Positions 33,428 through 44,778 of a DNA stretch of 64,000 nucleotides are shown piece by piece. The notes beneath the pieces are model-generated. The model was not told the DNA's origin, ran no database searches, and saw only the letters and a list, made by a program, of their open reading frames with translations. Both the position numbers and the translations under genes were made by a program. How positions within the stretch are numbered: position 1 is the first letter of the stretch; each line of letters starts with the position of its first letter. This DNA comes from Bursaphelenchus xylophilus (taxonomy: Eukaryota > Nematoda > Chromadorea > Rhabditida > Aphelenchoididae). Location of the stretch: positions 7,874,001 through 7,938,000 of the forward strand of contig CAJFCV020000006.1 of NCBI GenBank assembly GCA_904066235.2. The letters are read 5' to 3'.

Positions 33428-34007
33428 ATGCTGAAATCACACGAAAATACGATGCCGGTGAGGAAGATGGTGTTGATTTGGACCATTATCATGATGATTG
33501 GAATCGTCTGCCTTCTCTTGATTCCAGCCTTCCATTTTCTGGGTAAAATTATATTGTCTTACGTAGACACCTGTTGATTTTCCTGTCAATTTCAGCCTAC
33601 TATCAACACTATTTGTTGTCTATTCTGCCGGGAGATTATGATCCCATCGCTTGGAGTATTTTTTTCATCAAAGTATGTTGCAATTTACTTGGTCTTCTAA
33701 TTTCAAAATTAATGTTACCTAAAATAATGAAAAAAACATTATTTTTAGTCTCCGATTGCTACTGTGATCATGATCCTGGGCTTGATTGTGTACACCGACC
33801 TTGCATTCCCTCTGGCGATGATGTCTTTTGGGCTGATCTTGAACAACGTTGACTTTGGAGGCCATCTGCAATCGGATGAATTCGTAGGTGTACAATTTAT
33901 TTTGAGTGTTCTGATTTTAGAATAACAATATTGCCGGACAGAAGAAAGTCAACGATTTGAACAACAACCGTCCGAAAGCGGATTTTAAGGAGGAATGCGT
34001 GTCTTAG
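33428..34007 (+). CDS. Small multi-pass membrane protein, unrecognised
   Basis: Four exons (33428-33542, 33596-33672, 33749-33883, 33921-34007) encode 137 residues. The start ATG follows a trans-splice-like acceptor (ttttttatag). Hydrophobic segments: VLIWTIIMMIGIVCLLLIPA near residues 15-35, then a long one from WSIFFIK through IATVIMILGLIVY and FPLAMMSFGLIL (about 55-100) that could be two passes. The N-terminus is short and basic; the C-terminus is polar, Asn/Lys-rich and ends EECVS. A poly(A) signal is at 34129. No family is recognised. It opens a run of plus-strand genes. Confidence 0.7.
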
Positions 34008-34426
34008 GTATTAGATATATGCTCTTACTATTCGTTTATGTTAAACATGTTCCAAGTTTTTATTTCTTTCATTTTTTTATATTACCGTTTTTAAAGTATC
34101 TTGTGTAGCTAGCCCTAATTTCCATACCAATAAACTAAAGATTATTATAAACCCGGATTCAGCGCAGTTCACCATAAGTTTTAATTGTCGCCGTTTGAAA
34201 AGTTGCTAACGAATGCTTTGCCAGTGAGTAGAGCACTATCGGAATTCATAAAACGGCGCGGATGGCTGTAATACATCCAACTTTGAAGTCATTCTGTTTT
34301 CGCGACAAGACAAAATTTTTCTTCCATTGATCTTGGCATTCCGTAATATGATTTAAAATATTTTTTATTCAAAGAATTTAGCTATATTTTAGGCATTCTT
34401 TTACCGTTTTAACACTTTTTGTTGCG
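34008..34426 (+). other. Intergenic region before INTS14
   Basis: It contains the poly(A) signal of the upstream gene (34129) and the INTS14 5' region. The 419-bp spacing is longer than a typical nematode operon gap. Nothing else is seen. Confidence 0.4.
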
Positions 34427-36044
34427 ATGAGCGTAGATATTTATTTGGTTCTTGATCTGAGCGTTACAATTACTCAGAACGTAGATGTTGGGTGCTCTGA
34501 TAAAGTTCATAGAGCCCTCAGTTTTGCCGAAACTTTTATTGAGAAAGTTGAAAAATCCGAAGTAAATGTGCATTTGGTAAGTTGCATTCTATTAGTGAAT
34601 TATTTTTTTGATTTTTATTGCTGGCACACCTGTTTTGGCCAAGAGCAGGATAACGAGTGGTGGATTGGTTCGAACGTTGTTTCAAAAGTAGGTTGAATAT
34701 CTAGAAATAGATACTATAAAATAAAAACAAGGGATTATCTGAGTGTTTTTAGATTTCTGGCTCGAACGGATATCGAATATGGACTCACTGACTTCTGGGC
34801 TCTCAAAAAAGTGATCTCTGATCATCGGGCAAGTCGACCGGTCGAATTGTTGGTGCTCTCGGATATGGTGGATGAATTCGAATTCCCTCGAGATTACCGT
34901 CTTTCAGCATTTTGGCGATTTATTCTTCTGTCCAGTTTCGAAGGCGATGGGATTTCCGAGAAATTAATCGCGGCTTTGGAATGTTTTTCTTTGGAAATGG
35001 CCGTATTTTATGGGTTGGGAAGATCTCCAGCGGAATTGGATACCTTGAAGTACTTTCCAACATTCTTATTTGAGGACGATTGTGTTGCAGAGGTCGCCAA
35101 ACAATATGCCCTCGAAGAAAGAACGAAGAGAATTGTGGATATTGTTATTTCCCCTTCATTAACAGTCAAGGTAGGCGATATTTAATATTATTTTATTCCG
35201 ATTTAGGCTAAAGTAACCCCTGGAATCCCCAAACATCTTGTAATCTTCTACAGTGAGATGACAAGCACTATATTCAATCCAGTACAAGTCCCCACTTTCA
35301 AGTTGGCTGGATTTGTGATGTCATCTTCTCTGACTCGTGTTCCGCAAACTCCTTTGATCCATTCGGTGATGCCTGTAGTTAATGAGAAGAGGGATGCGTT
35401 GAATTGTTTGGTAAAAGCGATGACTCGAGTTGATAATTATACTGGAATCCTGATACATTCGTCGGGAGAAGAGTGTTTTTTGAGGGCAGTAAAGTAAGGT
35501 TATACTTACAATGATGCAAATTCTTTTTAGACATTCCCCAACAGACGGATACGCCCTCGTTATCCAGTTCTATCCACGTCAATTTGTTCAATATAAACCG
35601 TTCGGAACTCCTGGAAACATCGAAATCTCGAAACTCCCAAGTCTTTCTTATAAAGCGACCGACAGATTCTACTGGTCAGAAGCGTCGGAGATTCAGCAAG
35701 ACGCGAATAAGCTGTGCAGAAGACTTAAAAGAGACCCTACTCCCAAGGCATTCTATGAGGTTAATTAGCATTAAATTTTACTCTTTTTTAGGTCTTTTCT
35801 TCTTAATTCCATAGCTTGGACAACGTTGATTTAATTTCAGGATCTCCGTCACATGTCTGAATTCGCCATCGCTTGTGATTTTCAAGATCTTGGCGCCAAT
35901 TTTGCATGTTTACTTGAGAAAAGAGCGGCCTCCCAGGATCTGCACACTAATTATAATATAGTCTCAACTGTTCAGATTCTAAAGAAAGTCGGATTTGAAG
36001 GTCTTCTAATAGCGATACCTCAGCTAGAACAAGGTCCGAAGTGA
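34427..36044 (+). CDS. INTS14: Integrator complex subunit 14 (VWA-domain protein)
   Basis: Six exons (34427-34576, 34644-34687, 34753-35170, 35207-35493, 35531-35759, 35841-36044) encode 443 residues. The small second exon must start at 34644 (SRITSGGLVRTLFQ), since other acceptors break the frame. Order of parts: a VWA domain beginning MSVDIYLVLDLSVTITQ with a degenerate MIDAS (DLSVT), a beta-barrel section (FKLAGFVMSSSLTRVPQTP, then YTGILIHSSGEECFLRAV), and a helical C-terminus (IQQDANKLCRRLKRDPTPKA). This order and the C-terminal helices match INTS14, which with INTS13 and INTS10 forms the nucleic-acid-binding module of Integrator, the nuclear complex that cleaves snRNA and attenuated transcripts. 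The protein is somewhat shorter than the human one. A Ku80-type protein was considered but the C-terminal helices fit INTS14 better. Confidence 0.8.
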
Positions 36045-36910
36045 ATGTATATTTGTTAATATATTTATTATTGTTGATTAAGTTAAACAGAACGAATGAA
36101 GCGGTGATTTATTGAAGAAAGCTTCGAAATTAGCTGGATTTATACTTTGTATGGAAGTTGCTTGTGGGAGTCGTATTCCATTCTCCTTGGCCCACCAACC
36201 GAGAAAGCATGACCCGGAATCCCTTTAAATGTCGGCCCGGCTTACGGCCGAGCACCTCCAGAACACGCATTTTATGGGATTTCTGATTCCGACTGAAATT
36301 CGTCACTCCAAAAAATGGAGGTGGATTGGAAGGCATCAGGGAGGATAATCAGATTGCGTATGTCTACTTTAAACATGATGTCATGTTTTTGAATCAATGC
36401 AACAACCTTGCAAACATCTATCTGTAATGTGAAGTTCCCCAGTTATGCAATGTCCCCACTCCCTTTGTTGTGACCTCCATCTTCTGTTCTCCTCGCTCTT
36501 CTTTCGCAACCCCTGGCCCCACTTCGGTCCCCAACGCTTTCCCCGCTCCCCATTTTGATTCCCCCCTGCCTCGAAAGCCCCTGAACGAGGCGGGAAGGCG
36601 CCCGGTCCGTTTCGTTTCTCTGGGCTCTCTGAGAGAATGGAAATGGGAGTCGCGGCTCTGGTCCGACCCCCCTTAAAGATGTTGGACCGGACTCGGGAGA
36701 AGGCTTTCCGAGTCCGTTTCTCTCTTTTTCGGTAGATTTGGGGAACCCAATGATACGACCCTTCCATCGATGGCTTTCCTTTACTTTGTCTTTAATCACT
36801 TACTCTTGGATTACGGTAGTCTTGACGTTTATTTTGTTCGAAATTCTCTTTTTTTGCGCGATTTTAGAGAGATCTTGCGATCAGAATTCGACAAACTTAT
36901 TTCAGCAACT
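36045..36910 (+). other. Intergenic region with GC-rich patch
   Basis: It holds the INTS14 3' end and the upstream part of the integrase-derived gene. The stretch 36470-36720 is much richer in G+C than its surroundings, so open frames appear on both strands without domain support. A perfect short hairpin is listed separately. Acceptors (gcgattttag near 36867 and cttatttcag ending at 36905) lie close upstream of the next ATG. Confidence 0.4.
36688..36716 (+). repeat. Perfect 9-bp stem hairpin
   Basis: CGGACTCGG (36688-36696) pairs with CCGAGTCCG (36708-36716) across an 11-base loop (GAGAAGGCTTT). It lies in the GC-rich upstream region of the integrase-derived gene. It is too short for a miRNA precursor by itself; an upstream regulatory hairpin is possible. 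Confidence 0.5.
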
Positions 36911-38938
36911 ATGGCCGATGCTCGACAGAAATTTTTGGCCAAAGCGACTTCGGTTTATGCCCGGAAACCGAATAATACTTGTGTCATCAACAAATACGAA
37001 TATGTCCAGAGAGTTCAACGACTAATGGCTATAGCAAATGGGGATGCAAAGTTACCGCAAGATCAGAGATTACTGAAGAATTGTTGTCTGTATACGGATC
37101 CCACTGATCCCTCCAATCCAAAATTATGCAAGGCCAATACAACGTTGGCATATGTTCCCATGGAAGACATGTATGATGTTCTGCATGGGTAAGTTATTTT
37201 TCAAGTAGTGCCCGCTAATCAATGAGATGGTCAAAGTTTTGTTTAGAATCCATGAACAACTTAATCATGCCGGTCGGAACTGCATGCAAAGATATGTGCG
37301 AACTCGGTACTGTAATGTCTCCAAAGATTGTATAATGATGTTCCTCACCACTTGCGAGAATTGCCCCAGGCAAAGAAGGATGAATGGCGTGACCAAGAAA
37401 CAATTGATGACACTTCAAGGCTTCACTTCTGGTGATGAAGATGATGATTTGGAGGACATGGAGGACGATAAGGACATGGGAATGCCCTCAACTAGTGCTG
37501 GAGCCAATGCAAGTGTCGTCTCCACGACTCCGCTGAATATTGGGTTCCAGAAAAAAGATTCGGAGACCTTTTCTCGAGGACAGGTAAGGTTGTTTGATTA
37601 GAAAAATGGTTTTATTTTGAATCTTCTAACGTAAGCAAAACATTTCTAGTTCGAGATATACAACATGCATGATCATCCGGATGGTGCCTTCCACGCCTTT
37701 CTTCGATATGTGAATCTCCAAACCAATGAAGTCCGTCTCCGCCCATTGATTATGGACACTGTGGACAAGATCGCCGACTCTTTGGTCGATATTTTCTGTG
37801 ATCAAGGAGCACCAGTTGTGCTACAATCATTAAATGGAAGACAGACGGTGAAGAATGTAGTCAAAGAGATCAACAAAATCATGCCACAATGTCGTCTTTT
37901 GGATGGGGAAATGAGACATTCAGCCGAGGGATCGGATGTCATCCTGGGGCAGTTAAATGAACTCATGAAAAGACATGGCCATAACAATTGGGCCAAGATG
38001 CTGAGAGTATTACAATTCGAGTTGAATTCATCCAAACACAGAAGTGGATTCTCTCCATTTGAAGTGCTTTATGGAAGACAACCATCAATGGGATTACGAT
38101 CATCTAAGTTATTGGATGCCATTTATGAGAAAACCCAATCAGAAGAAGAGATTATGGAGTATCTACAAGATGCTGAACTGGTCAGGATGTCTGTTTTCTG
38201 TCAACAAGCACCGCTAAATAGTAATTCGAGTGTAGAAAAGAAGATCCCCACAAACAGTGGAGCGAGACAGGTCTATGAAGATCATCAGGGATTCAGTAAT
38301 CATTATTCTCCGATCACATCGACCACGGGGATGCAGAATAGCCCGTCCATTAATCAGTTCGAAATCGTGAGTCTTTAATATTTTTATTATAATGTATATT
38401 GTACTACACATCAATCTGTCGGGAAAATAATGTGGGCTCGTCACACGAGAATGTCTCACCCCATCGCTGTCGCGCACCAAATCCCCAGCCGTTGCGAAGC
38501 GATGACGGGCGATTCCAAGTCGCGACGCGTCCACATTATTTTGTGATAGACATTTCTGTTGTTACAATTTTTGGGACAAAATATTTTCAGACGATTCCGC
38601 AAAGTTCAACCCCCTCCAACACCTCCCATTATGTTCACACAAACCCCCACACTCCAATAGCATCCAATCAACCCACTCCCCAACCTCCCCCTCAACTTCA
38701 GCAACTCAATCCTCAACCTCCAGCTCAGCCTCAAGTCAATCCACTCCCTTCTTCCACCTTGGACCATTATCAGCATCAGCCCCCGCCCGATAATGCCCAG
38801 CATTTCGATCATCAGAGCAATAATATAATCTACGCCCATCCCGACAGTGGATCCAATGATATCATCATCAAGCCTGAGGGCATTAACCAGCAACAGCAGA
38901 TGAATGAATGCATTGTTCAGCAGCAAATGAATTGTTGA
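36911..38938 (+). CDS. Domesticated retroelement-type integrase, catalytically dead
   Basis: Four exons (36911-37188, 37247-37583, 37650-38366, 38591-38938) encode 559 residues without interruption. The ATG follows a trans-splice-like acceptor (cttatttcag). Residues 95-132 form an integrase HHCC zinc-binding domain (HEQLNH ... CENC). An acidic linker follows, then residues about 206-370 resemble an integrase core, with LVDIFCDQGAPVVLQSLNG, LNELMKRHGHNNWAKML and SGFSPFEVLYGRQPSMGL. Active cores read QSDNG at the second catalytic Asp; here it is QSLNG. The other two acidic positions also look replaced (IYNM; EGSDV). Together with the intact multi-exon frame this indicates an integrase kept for a non-catalytic role, as in KRBA2/GIN1-type host genes. 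The C-terminus is Gln/Pro-rich. No reverse transcriptase or LTR lies nearby. The last intron contains a short transposon-like element. Confidence 0.75.
38412..38555. mobile_element. Short dispersed element, copy A
   Basis: Ends: TCTGTCGGGAAAATAATGTG on the left, and on the right CACATTATTTTGTGATAGA, which are imperfect inverted copies. The interior (TCGCGCACCAAATCCCCAGC, GCGATGACGGGCGATTCCAA) matches the element at 61389-61516. It lies in the last intron of the integrase-derived gene. It is non-coding and CpG-rich compared with surrounding DNA. Confidence 0.65.
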
Positions 38939-39208
38939 TCATACACCCGATTTGGATTTTACTACTTTTTAAAATTCTTTAAAACATTCGGCCTTATCTG
39001 ATTTTACCTCGTATTTCCCCATTTCCTGTTTGAATAAATAGAAAAACTTTGAACCCTGGGGACACGTTTTTAAAATCCAAAGACAGGGTCTTGACTTTGA
39101 TACGGCTTCTGTTACTATGGTTGTCACAGGTGGAATGGTCGAAATAAATGAAACTGCCCAGTTTGATTGTGTTTGTCTGCCTTTGTCGAGACATAAGTGT
39201 TCAAATTT

Positions 39209-39832
39209 ATGAAGAAAAATGATCCGGAATGGACGTGTTTCTGTGGGATCACTGTTCATGTAAGTTGATGGTCCTAATGATGCTTATGCTCCCGTAGAAT
39301 GCAATGTTTGTCGTCTCCTTCGTGGGGATTGTAATCAGTGTGGCCAGTATCATCGTGGCTGTGATGACAGAGAATTGGTCCGAGGTCATTTTGAGTGTGG
39401 TCTCCCTGGTCACATATTTCCTGGTACTCTTGGCTCGTATGCTGCATAAACCTTGGCTATATCTCCCATTAATTGTTTTACATGTAAGACGAATATCGAT
39501 TTCTTCTTTTAATATTCGGAAATAAATAATTTAAATTTCAGACAGCCACTCAAGTCTTTGGTGTTCTCCTGGCCGTTCTCAAATTGTTGTTGTTCTTCAA
39601 ACTGATCAAGAAGAAAGACTTTGCTTGGGTGGACCTCTTATGGTTCAATCTGGACCCCACTCTTCTCACGGCCATCTTCTGTGCGTTTGCTGTGATCGAT
39701 GCTCTTCTGCAGATCTACTTCGTATCTCTTGCCTGGAGGGCTTATCAATTTATGAAAACTTTTATCATCAATGAATGCAAGACTACAGTAGCCACCATTC
39801 ATAAAATCCAAAATTATAAGAGGAAGAAATAA
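39209..39832 (+). CDS. Four-transmembrane protein, LAPTM-like in layout
   Basis: Three exons (39209-39259, 39298-39483, 39542-39832) encode 175 residues. The N-terminus (MKKNDPEWTCFCGITVHNAM) has two Cys before the first membrane pass. Four hydrophobic spans follow: FVVSFVGIVISVASIIVAVM, ILSVVSLVTYFLVLLARML, LPLIVLHTATQVFGVLLAVL and LLTAIFCAFAVIDALLQIYF. The C-terminal tail is short and basic (KIQNYKRKK). The CFCG..H start and four-span plan recall nematode LAPTM-like proteins of lysosomal membranes, but motif support is thin. The aataaa at 39828 overlaps the stop codon; a second lies near 39880. It starts 270 bp after the integrase-derived gene on the same strand. Confidence 0.65.
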
Positions 39833-40191
39833 ACGAGTCAGTGTTATCTTTAAGATTACTACAAACATACTACATACATATAATAAATTAGTTTTCAATA
39901 AGAAAAAAATTTTTTTGGCAAAAATTGATGTGTATAATACATATACATGCACATTTGGACTCAGTAAGGAGGAAGCAGAAACACGCAATTGGGAAAGGTA
40001 TGCTGTGAATGTAGTTGCAAACTAATTGTAACCGGGTTTTCCCATGCCTGGGTATGGCAAAAACGTGTCCCATCCCTCTATGAGATCCTCCCACCGGAGA
40101 CCCTCCGGGCACAACAAACATCAATATAAAATACAAGAACGGGGGCATTCAGCTATGAACGACCCATCAAGAGCCTTTAGTGTTGTTTGGT
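39833..40191 (+). other. Intergenic region before the first Srsx gene
   Basis: It contains possible poly(A) signals of the four-TM gene (near 39880) and an acceptor (gagcctttag) ending 12 bp before the next ATG. A GC-rich segment near 40030-40120 has no recognised content. Confidence 0.4.
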
Positions 40192-41440
40192 ATGGCTAAA
40201 GTGAGGAATGTCATAAATTTTACCACTTTGATCGACGATATGAATGTTTCTACGACCGCAGCGGCATTGACTATGCCTGAATACGTAAGATTATATTAGG
40301 TGCTGTCGATAAATTGTTGCGAATTTCAGTTGTACATGACATATAATGGAGCTGGCGTAAAGCTTCGATTGTATCTCCCCAGTGTCATTTTATTCTCCAT
40401 AATGCTGCTGGGGTACTTTGGCAACAGTTTGGTAATTCTGGCTACCATAAAGAATAAGTAAGCTAAGTCATTTATATTATTTGTATGGCATAAATTCATC
40501 CCTATTTTTAGAAATCTGCACGGCTCTTGTAACTTCTTTCTGGCCTTTGGCTGCTTCTCTGATATTTTCCACGCCTCTGCCCATTGGATTTACCTCTATA
40601 CGACCGCAATCTCCGGGCAGAATTTCATCCCCTACTCTACCTGTTTATGGTTCCAAACAGTTCCTCAGTACTGTCTGACCGTCAGTATAATCATGACCTT
40701 ATGCGTGGGAATCGACCGTTTCTTTTCTGTCAGCATGCCCATTCCTTATGGTGCAACTGATAAGAGATTTGTTGTGGCTGGGGGAGTGGGGGCTGCGCTC
40801 TTATTGGCCAGTTATTTTTACGTCATGTCAGTGCTTTATGCGTTGTCGGATGAAGGAGATACGTGAGTTAAGCGTCTCTTCAAAGCATCTGACAATTACT
40901 GCGACTTAAAATGATATAATTCTTCAGCCCAGTTCTATGTGTGATTGTAAACAGTTTCGGCGGTGCCGTCGCCCTTCAATGGTTTTATTTCTGCGTCGTG
41001 ATCAATATCCTCGACCTTATCATCTACACCATCGTCTGGCTCTTCCTCAGATTCAAAGCAGGGATGTCAGATGAAAGTAAAAAAGTTTTCCGATCCCTGT
41101 TTGTGATCATGTTAACAGTCGCCTTTGGATGGTTGGCTAATGCCTTTGTCCAAGCTGTAATGGTCCCTTTATTTGTACCTGTCAGTCTACAGTATGACGT
41201 CATGTGTTACTGGGGGATTCCTGTGAATCTGGCAAGTGCTGCGGGATTCGTGACTTTATATTTATTCAGGTAAGTTGGCTTACTTTTTGCTTAAAACAGT
41301 GCTTCGTTCTGTGATTTTACTTACACTACTTCAGCCAAGAGTATCGGACGACATTTCGCCGGATCCTCCGTCTAAAAGAACAGACCAAAAAGAATGCCCC
41401 TGTGTTTACAGCGTCAGCTATGTCTTCAAAGAGTGTTTAA
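40192..41440 (+). CDS. Srsx-type chemosensory GPCR, copy 1
   Basis: Five exons (40192-40284, 40330-40457, 40512-40862, 40928-41269, 41335-41440) encode 339 residues. The ATG follows an acceptor (gagcctttag). The layout is a seven-TM receptor: N-terminal sequons (NFT, NVS), TM1 VILFSIMLLGYFGNSLVILA, the NLHGSCNFFLAFGCFSDIFH block at TM2, a TM3 ending CVGIDRFFSVSMP in place of DRY, and a last span ending LYLFR. These blocks are typical of the nematode Srsx family, which is related to rhodopsin-class receptors and expressed mostly in sensory neurons. Intron positions match those of the next gene, so the two arose by tandem duplication. Ligand unknown. A poly(A) signal is at 41632. Confidence 0.88.
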
Positions 41441-41710
41441 GCGATCTTTATCCGTATTTATTTGTCATATTTTGTCATAGTAAACACCTATTTTTAGCTT
41501 CTCCATATCGTTTATTGTCCCCAATTTAGATAATATTTCTCCCCAAGATTGCCTGCAATCTCTGAGAGTCTACTTCCAATTGGTCTACAAGACTACATTT
41601 CGGAGTGTATTAGTCCTAATGGACCTAATTCAATAAAATACGCTCCCTCAAAAGAACATTTTCTTGTTTATGGAGGTGCTTTGGCACCTTAAGTCATACG
41701 TTTTTGCCCA

Positions 41711-42982
41711 ATGAATAGTTTGCGGGACATTTTCAAACTTCTGGAGCATGAAAGTAATTCTTCCTATGCAATCTTAAATAGAAGCGTGGCTGATTACAAT
41801 GTTAGGTATAAAGTGAGTCATTTTGCCATTGATTTACGATTAAAATCCCGTTTTCCTAGTTTCCCGTTGAATACGATGACGGCCAAAGACATATTCAGTT
41901 ATGGTTACCATCACTAATTATTTTAATAGCCACAATAATTGGATATTTTGGGAATGGATTGATTGTCGCCGCGTCTGTAATCAATCCGTAAGAATTCAAA
42001 TGAAATAACATCGTCATCGGGTATAGCAAACTCCAAGGGTCTTGTAACATCCTTCTTGTGATGACAGTCATCGCCGATTCCATCCATATGACTTCGCATT
42101 GGTATTACTTTTACATTGTCACCATCTCTGCCGACAACTTTATCCCTTATTCCGAGTGTCTTAAATTTAATCTGATCCCCCAGTTCTTCTTGATTTCTGG
42201 TGTTGTTTTCACATTGTTCGTGGGATTGGATCGTCTTTACGCAGTAACTTTTCCCATTTCGTACAATACAACTTCTAAAGCACAGTTGTTAACTGGCTGT
42301 GTTCTTGTTTCTTTAATCTGTTCTTCGTATTTTACAGCCATTTCTTTGAATGATTTACGGGAATCTGGAGGGCAACGGTAAGTCTTCGTTTTTTCTAGTA
42401 CGTTAAGTTCCGTTACAACCATTACTACAACATGCAGATTCCTGGGAATCTATGTGTTTATATATGTTTATTTCCAGTCGAGTTCTTTGCATTATCATCC
42501 AGAGTTTGGGAGGCCGTGCGTACACAGATTTCTTCCACTTCTCTTTCGCCCTCACAGTTGCTGATCTCATCATTTATTCTGGAGTTTGGCTGAGATTAAG
42601 AAAGTCTTCTTTATCAATCAGCACCTCAAATGCGGACTTTAAAGTTTTTAAATCACTGTTTGTAATCATCTTATTAGTAGCTGTTGGATGGTTTGTGAAT
42701 GCGTCCATGATGAGTTTAGTGGTGCCCCATTTGGTGGATGATGATTACAATTGCATCGTATCCGCGTATTTCGGGGTTTTGGTTAATGTGGCTGCTTCTC
42801 TAAGTGTCTTACCATTGTATCTCTACAGGTAATCAAATTTTAATTTTTTTTTATGTATAATCCCGTACTATTGTAGTCATGAATACCGGAAAACAATTGA
42901 TAAAATCGTCCGAAGATCCGCCGTATCCAAATATCAGATATCTCCGTTATCCGGCTCCTCTTCTGATGATGTAAACAACTAA
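41711..42982 (+). CDS. Srsx-type chemosensory GPCR, copy 2
   Basis: Five exons (41711-41812, 41860-41987, 42027-42377, 42478-42828, 42877-42982) encode 345 residues. Phases match copy 1 throughout, and exons 2, 3 and 5 have identical lengths (128, 351 and 106 bp). It shares LQGSCNILLVMTVIADSIHM, FVGLDRLYAVTFPISY, VFKSLFVIILLVAVGWFVNA and the final LYLYRHEYRKT. Sequence identity to copy 1 is modest, so the duplication is old. The region before the ATG is only 270 bp from the stop of copy 1 and no strong acceptor is seen just before it. A poly(A) signal is at 43010. Confidence 0.88.
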
Positions 42983-44778
42983 TTGGACCAATTGTAGACA
43001 CTTTTTGTAAATAAAAGCACCTTTCTTCGATTGCTTGGAGTAAATTGGAAGAAAAAAGGGATGAAAGTAGTCGAATTACTCTCTCTTTTCCTAGGAAGGC
43101 CTTTCATTTTTATAATAAAATTCGAAAAGGGCATCTTTGTGTGTACATCAACGTATTCGTATCTTATTTTCGTTATTATTTGAAATAATTTGGTCTGCTG
43201 GATCTAATTTAGAGGGAATTCGGCCATTTCGATTGAACAAACAGTTCTTTTTACTATTTAAAGCCAATTTGTAAGTCAAACAGAAGTAGTTTGGGGGGAA
43301 AAGAATTGATTCATGGCTCGCTGTTCCCCAATTTTAATAACTTTTTTGTGTTTTTTGAATAAATGCGCGCACGTCGCCTCTCAATTATCGCTTTTTCCTT
43401 GACCGAGAAAACTTTGTTTGTCCGTATTTTGGGTCATCTTCATTCATTTCGTGGTATTCTAAAGTGTTCGAGAGAAAAAAGTATTCGAATTCGTTATATT
43501 CTCTTAAAATTTTGTAGGAAAATAAATTTTATTTAGTCATCATTGGTTGGAAGATGACTAAAAAATGTCTTTTTGGTCGTATTTTACCGGCTTTTTCCTC
43601 CTCATTAGCCCTGAGGAAACCAGCCGCCCGAGGCTAGATTTGCACGTTTTTTTCGTTCATCCCAGTTTCCTTGAAATTCGTGTCCTTTTCAAATAAAAAT
43701 ATCGCGCGGAAACTGGTTTTTGTTTCCTCCAAGACAAAAAATAGACGTTGCTTCAGGGCAGAGTAATCGAAATGAAGATTCTCCAATGGTCACTTTGCGA
43801 TTTTTGAGTGGGAAGTTGAAAAGGGAACGGAAGGAGAGAAGAAAGGACGAAAGCGAGATCTGGACATTGTTTTAGATGTTGATTCTTGGGTAGAAGATGG
43901 TCCAAGGACTGCGTTTAATATACTCAGATGCCTTGCTGAGTCAGCAGAAACAACTAGAAACCCGTTTACAATATTATTCATATTCGAAACACCAAAACTC
44001 CTTCATTTTTACATGGTTAACATTTTTTAATCATTTAATTTTCGGATTTCTCAAATGACGCCCCAAAATTTACCGTGAACATTTTTATTCCCTTCCCCCA
44101 TTTTCTTCCGCGAACCCAGATCTCGATGTAATAAGTCAAATCACTTACTTTAAAGATCTCTTTTCTTTTCGTCGCTCCTTCTTTCCGCGCTGACTTTTCT
44201 TAAAAAGGATCATCCGGCATTCGACCGGTTTCCAGGGGATCAGTTTGTTGACATTTCTAATCCTTCCGTATCGTTCGACTCATTATTTTAAACTAAGTAT
44301 ACACAACTAACTATACATTTTTACAAGTGTAATAAAAAGAATTTTTATTTTGCCATGCTAATTCTTTTATCTAGAACACTCCCACTTTTTAATCTCTTGG
44401 CATTGAAAAGGCCCATTCCATTTTGTTGCATATGTTTTTGTCATTTTTACATAATTTCCACGTCATTTTGCTACCGTTTTTGGTTTCCGCAATGAAAATA
44501 TTTAATGCCAAAATTCTGGCATTCCGCAGCACGTGAATTTTACGTGCATTTTTTATTTCACGCCTTCATCATAAACGTTTCAAACAATTGCATAAATTAT
44601 TCGCGATGCTCTTTTATCTATGAAGTTCTTATTATATTTGAAGGATTGGGAATCGACGGTTTTTTGATGCTTTTTGTATGATAACAACGTTGGAAACGGG
44701 TCCGTCGACTTTCACAGCCGTCATTTAGGGTAAGTTAGCTACTGTTTTCGTTAATTAATTACTCGACTTTTAGAAAAC
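42983..44778. other. Intergenic, 1.8 kb
   Basis: Apart from the Srsx poly(A) signal (43010) and a gactttttag-like acceptor 5 bp before the QSOX ATG, I find no gene. One CCCTGAGG motif copy lies at 43608. The 64-codon minus frame at 43790-43981 has no support. Confidence 0.45.

Noticed and set aside
34578..34696. Extended reading of INTS14 exon 1 through LLVNYFFDF
   Set aside because: It reads through an intron; using the acceptor at 34643 restores continuity with the next exon.
36381..36799. Minus-strand Arg/Gly/Glu-rich frames
   Set aside because: GC-rich region effect; no start context or homology.
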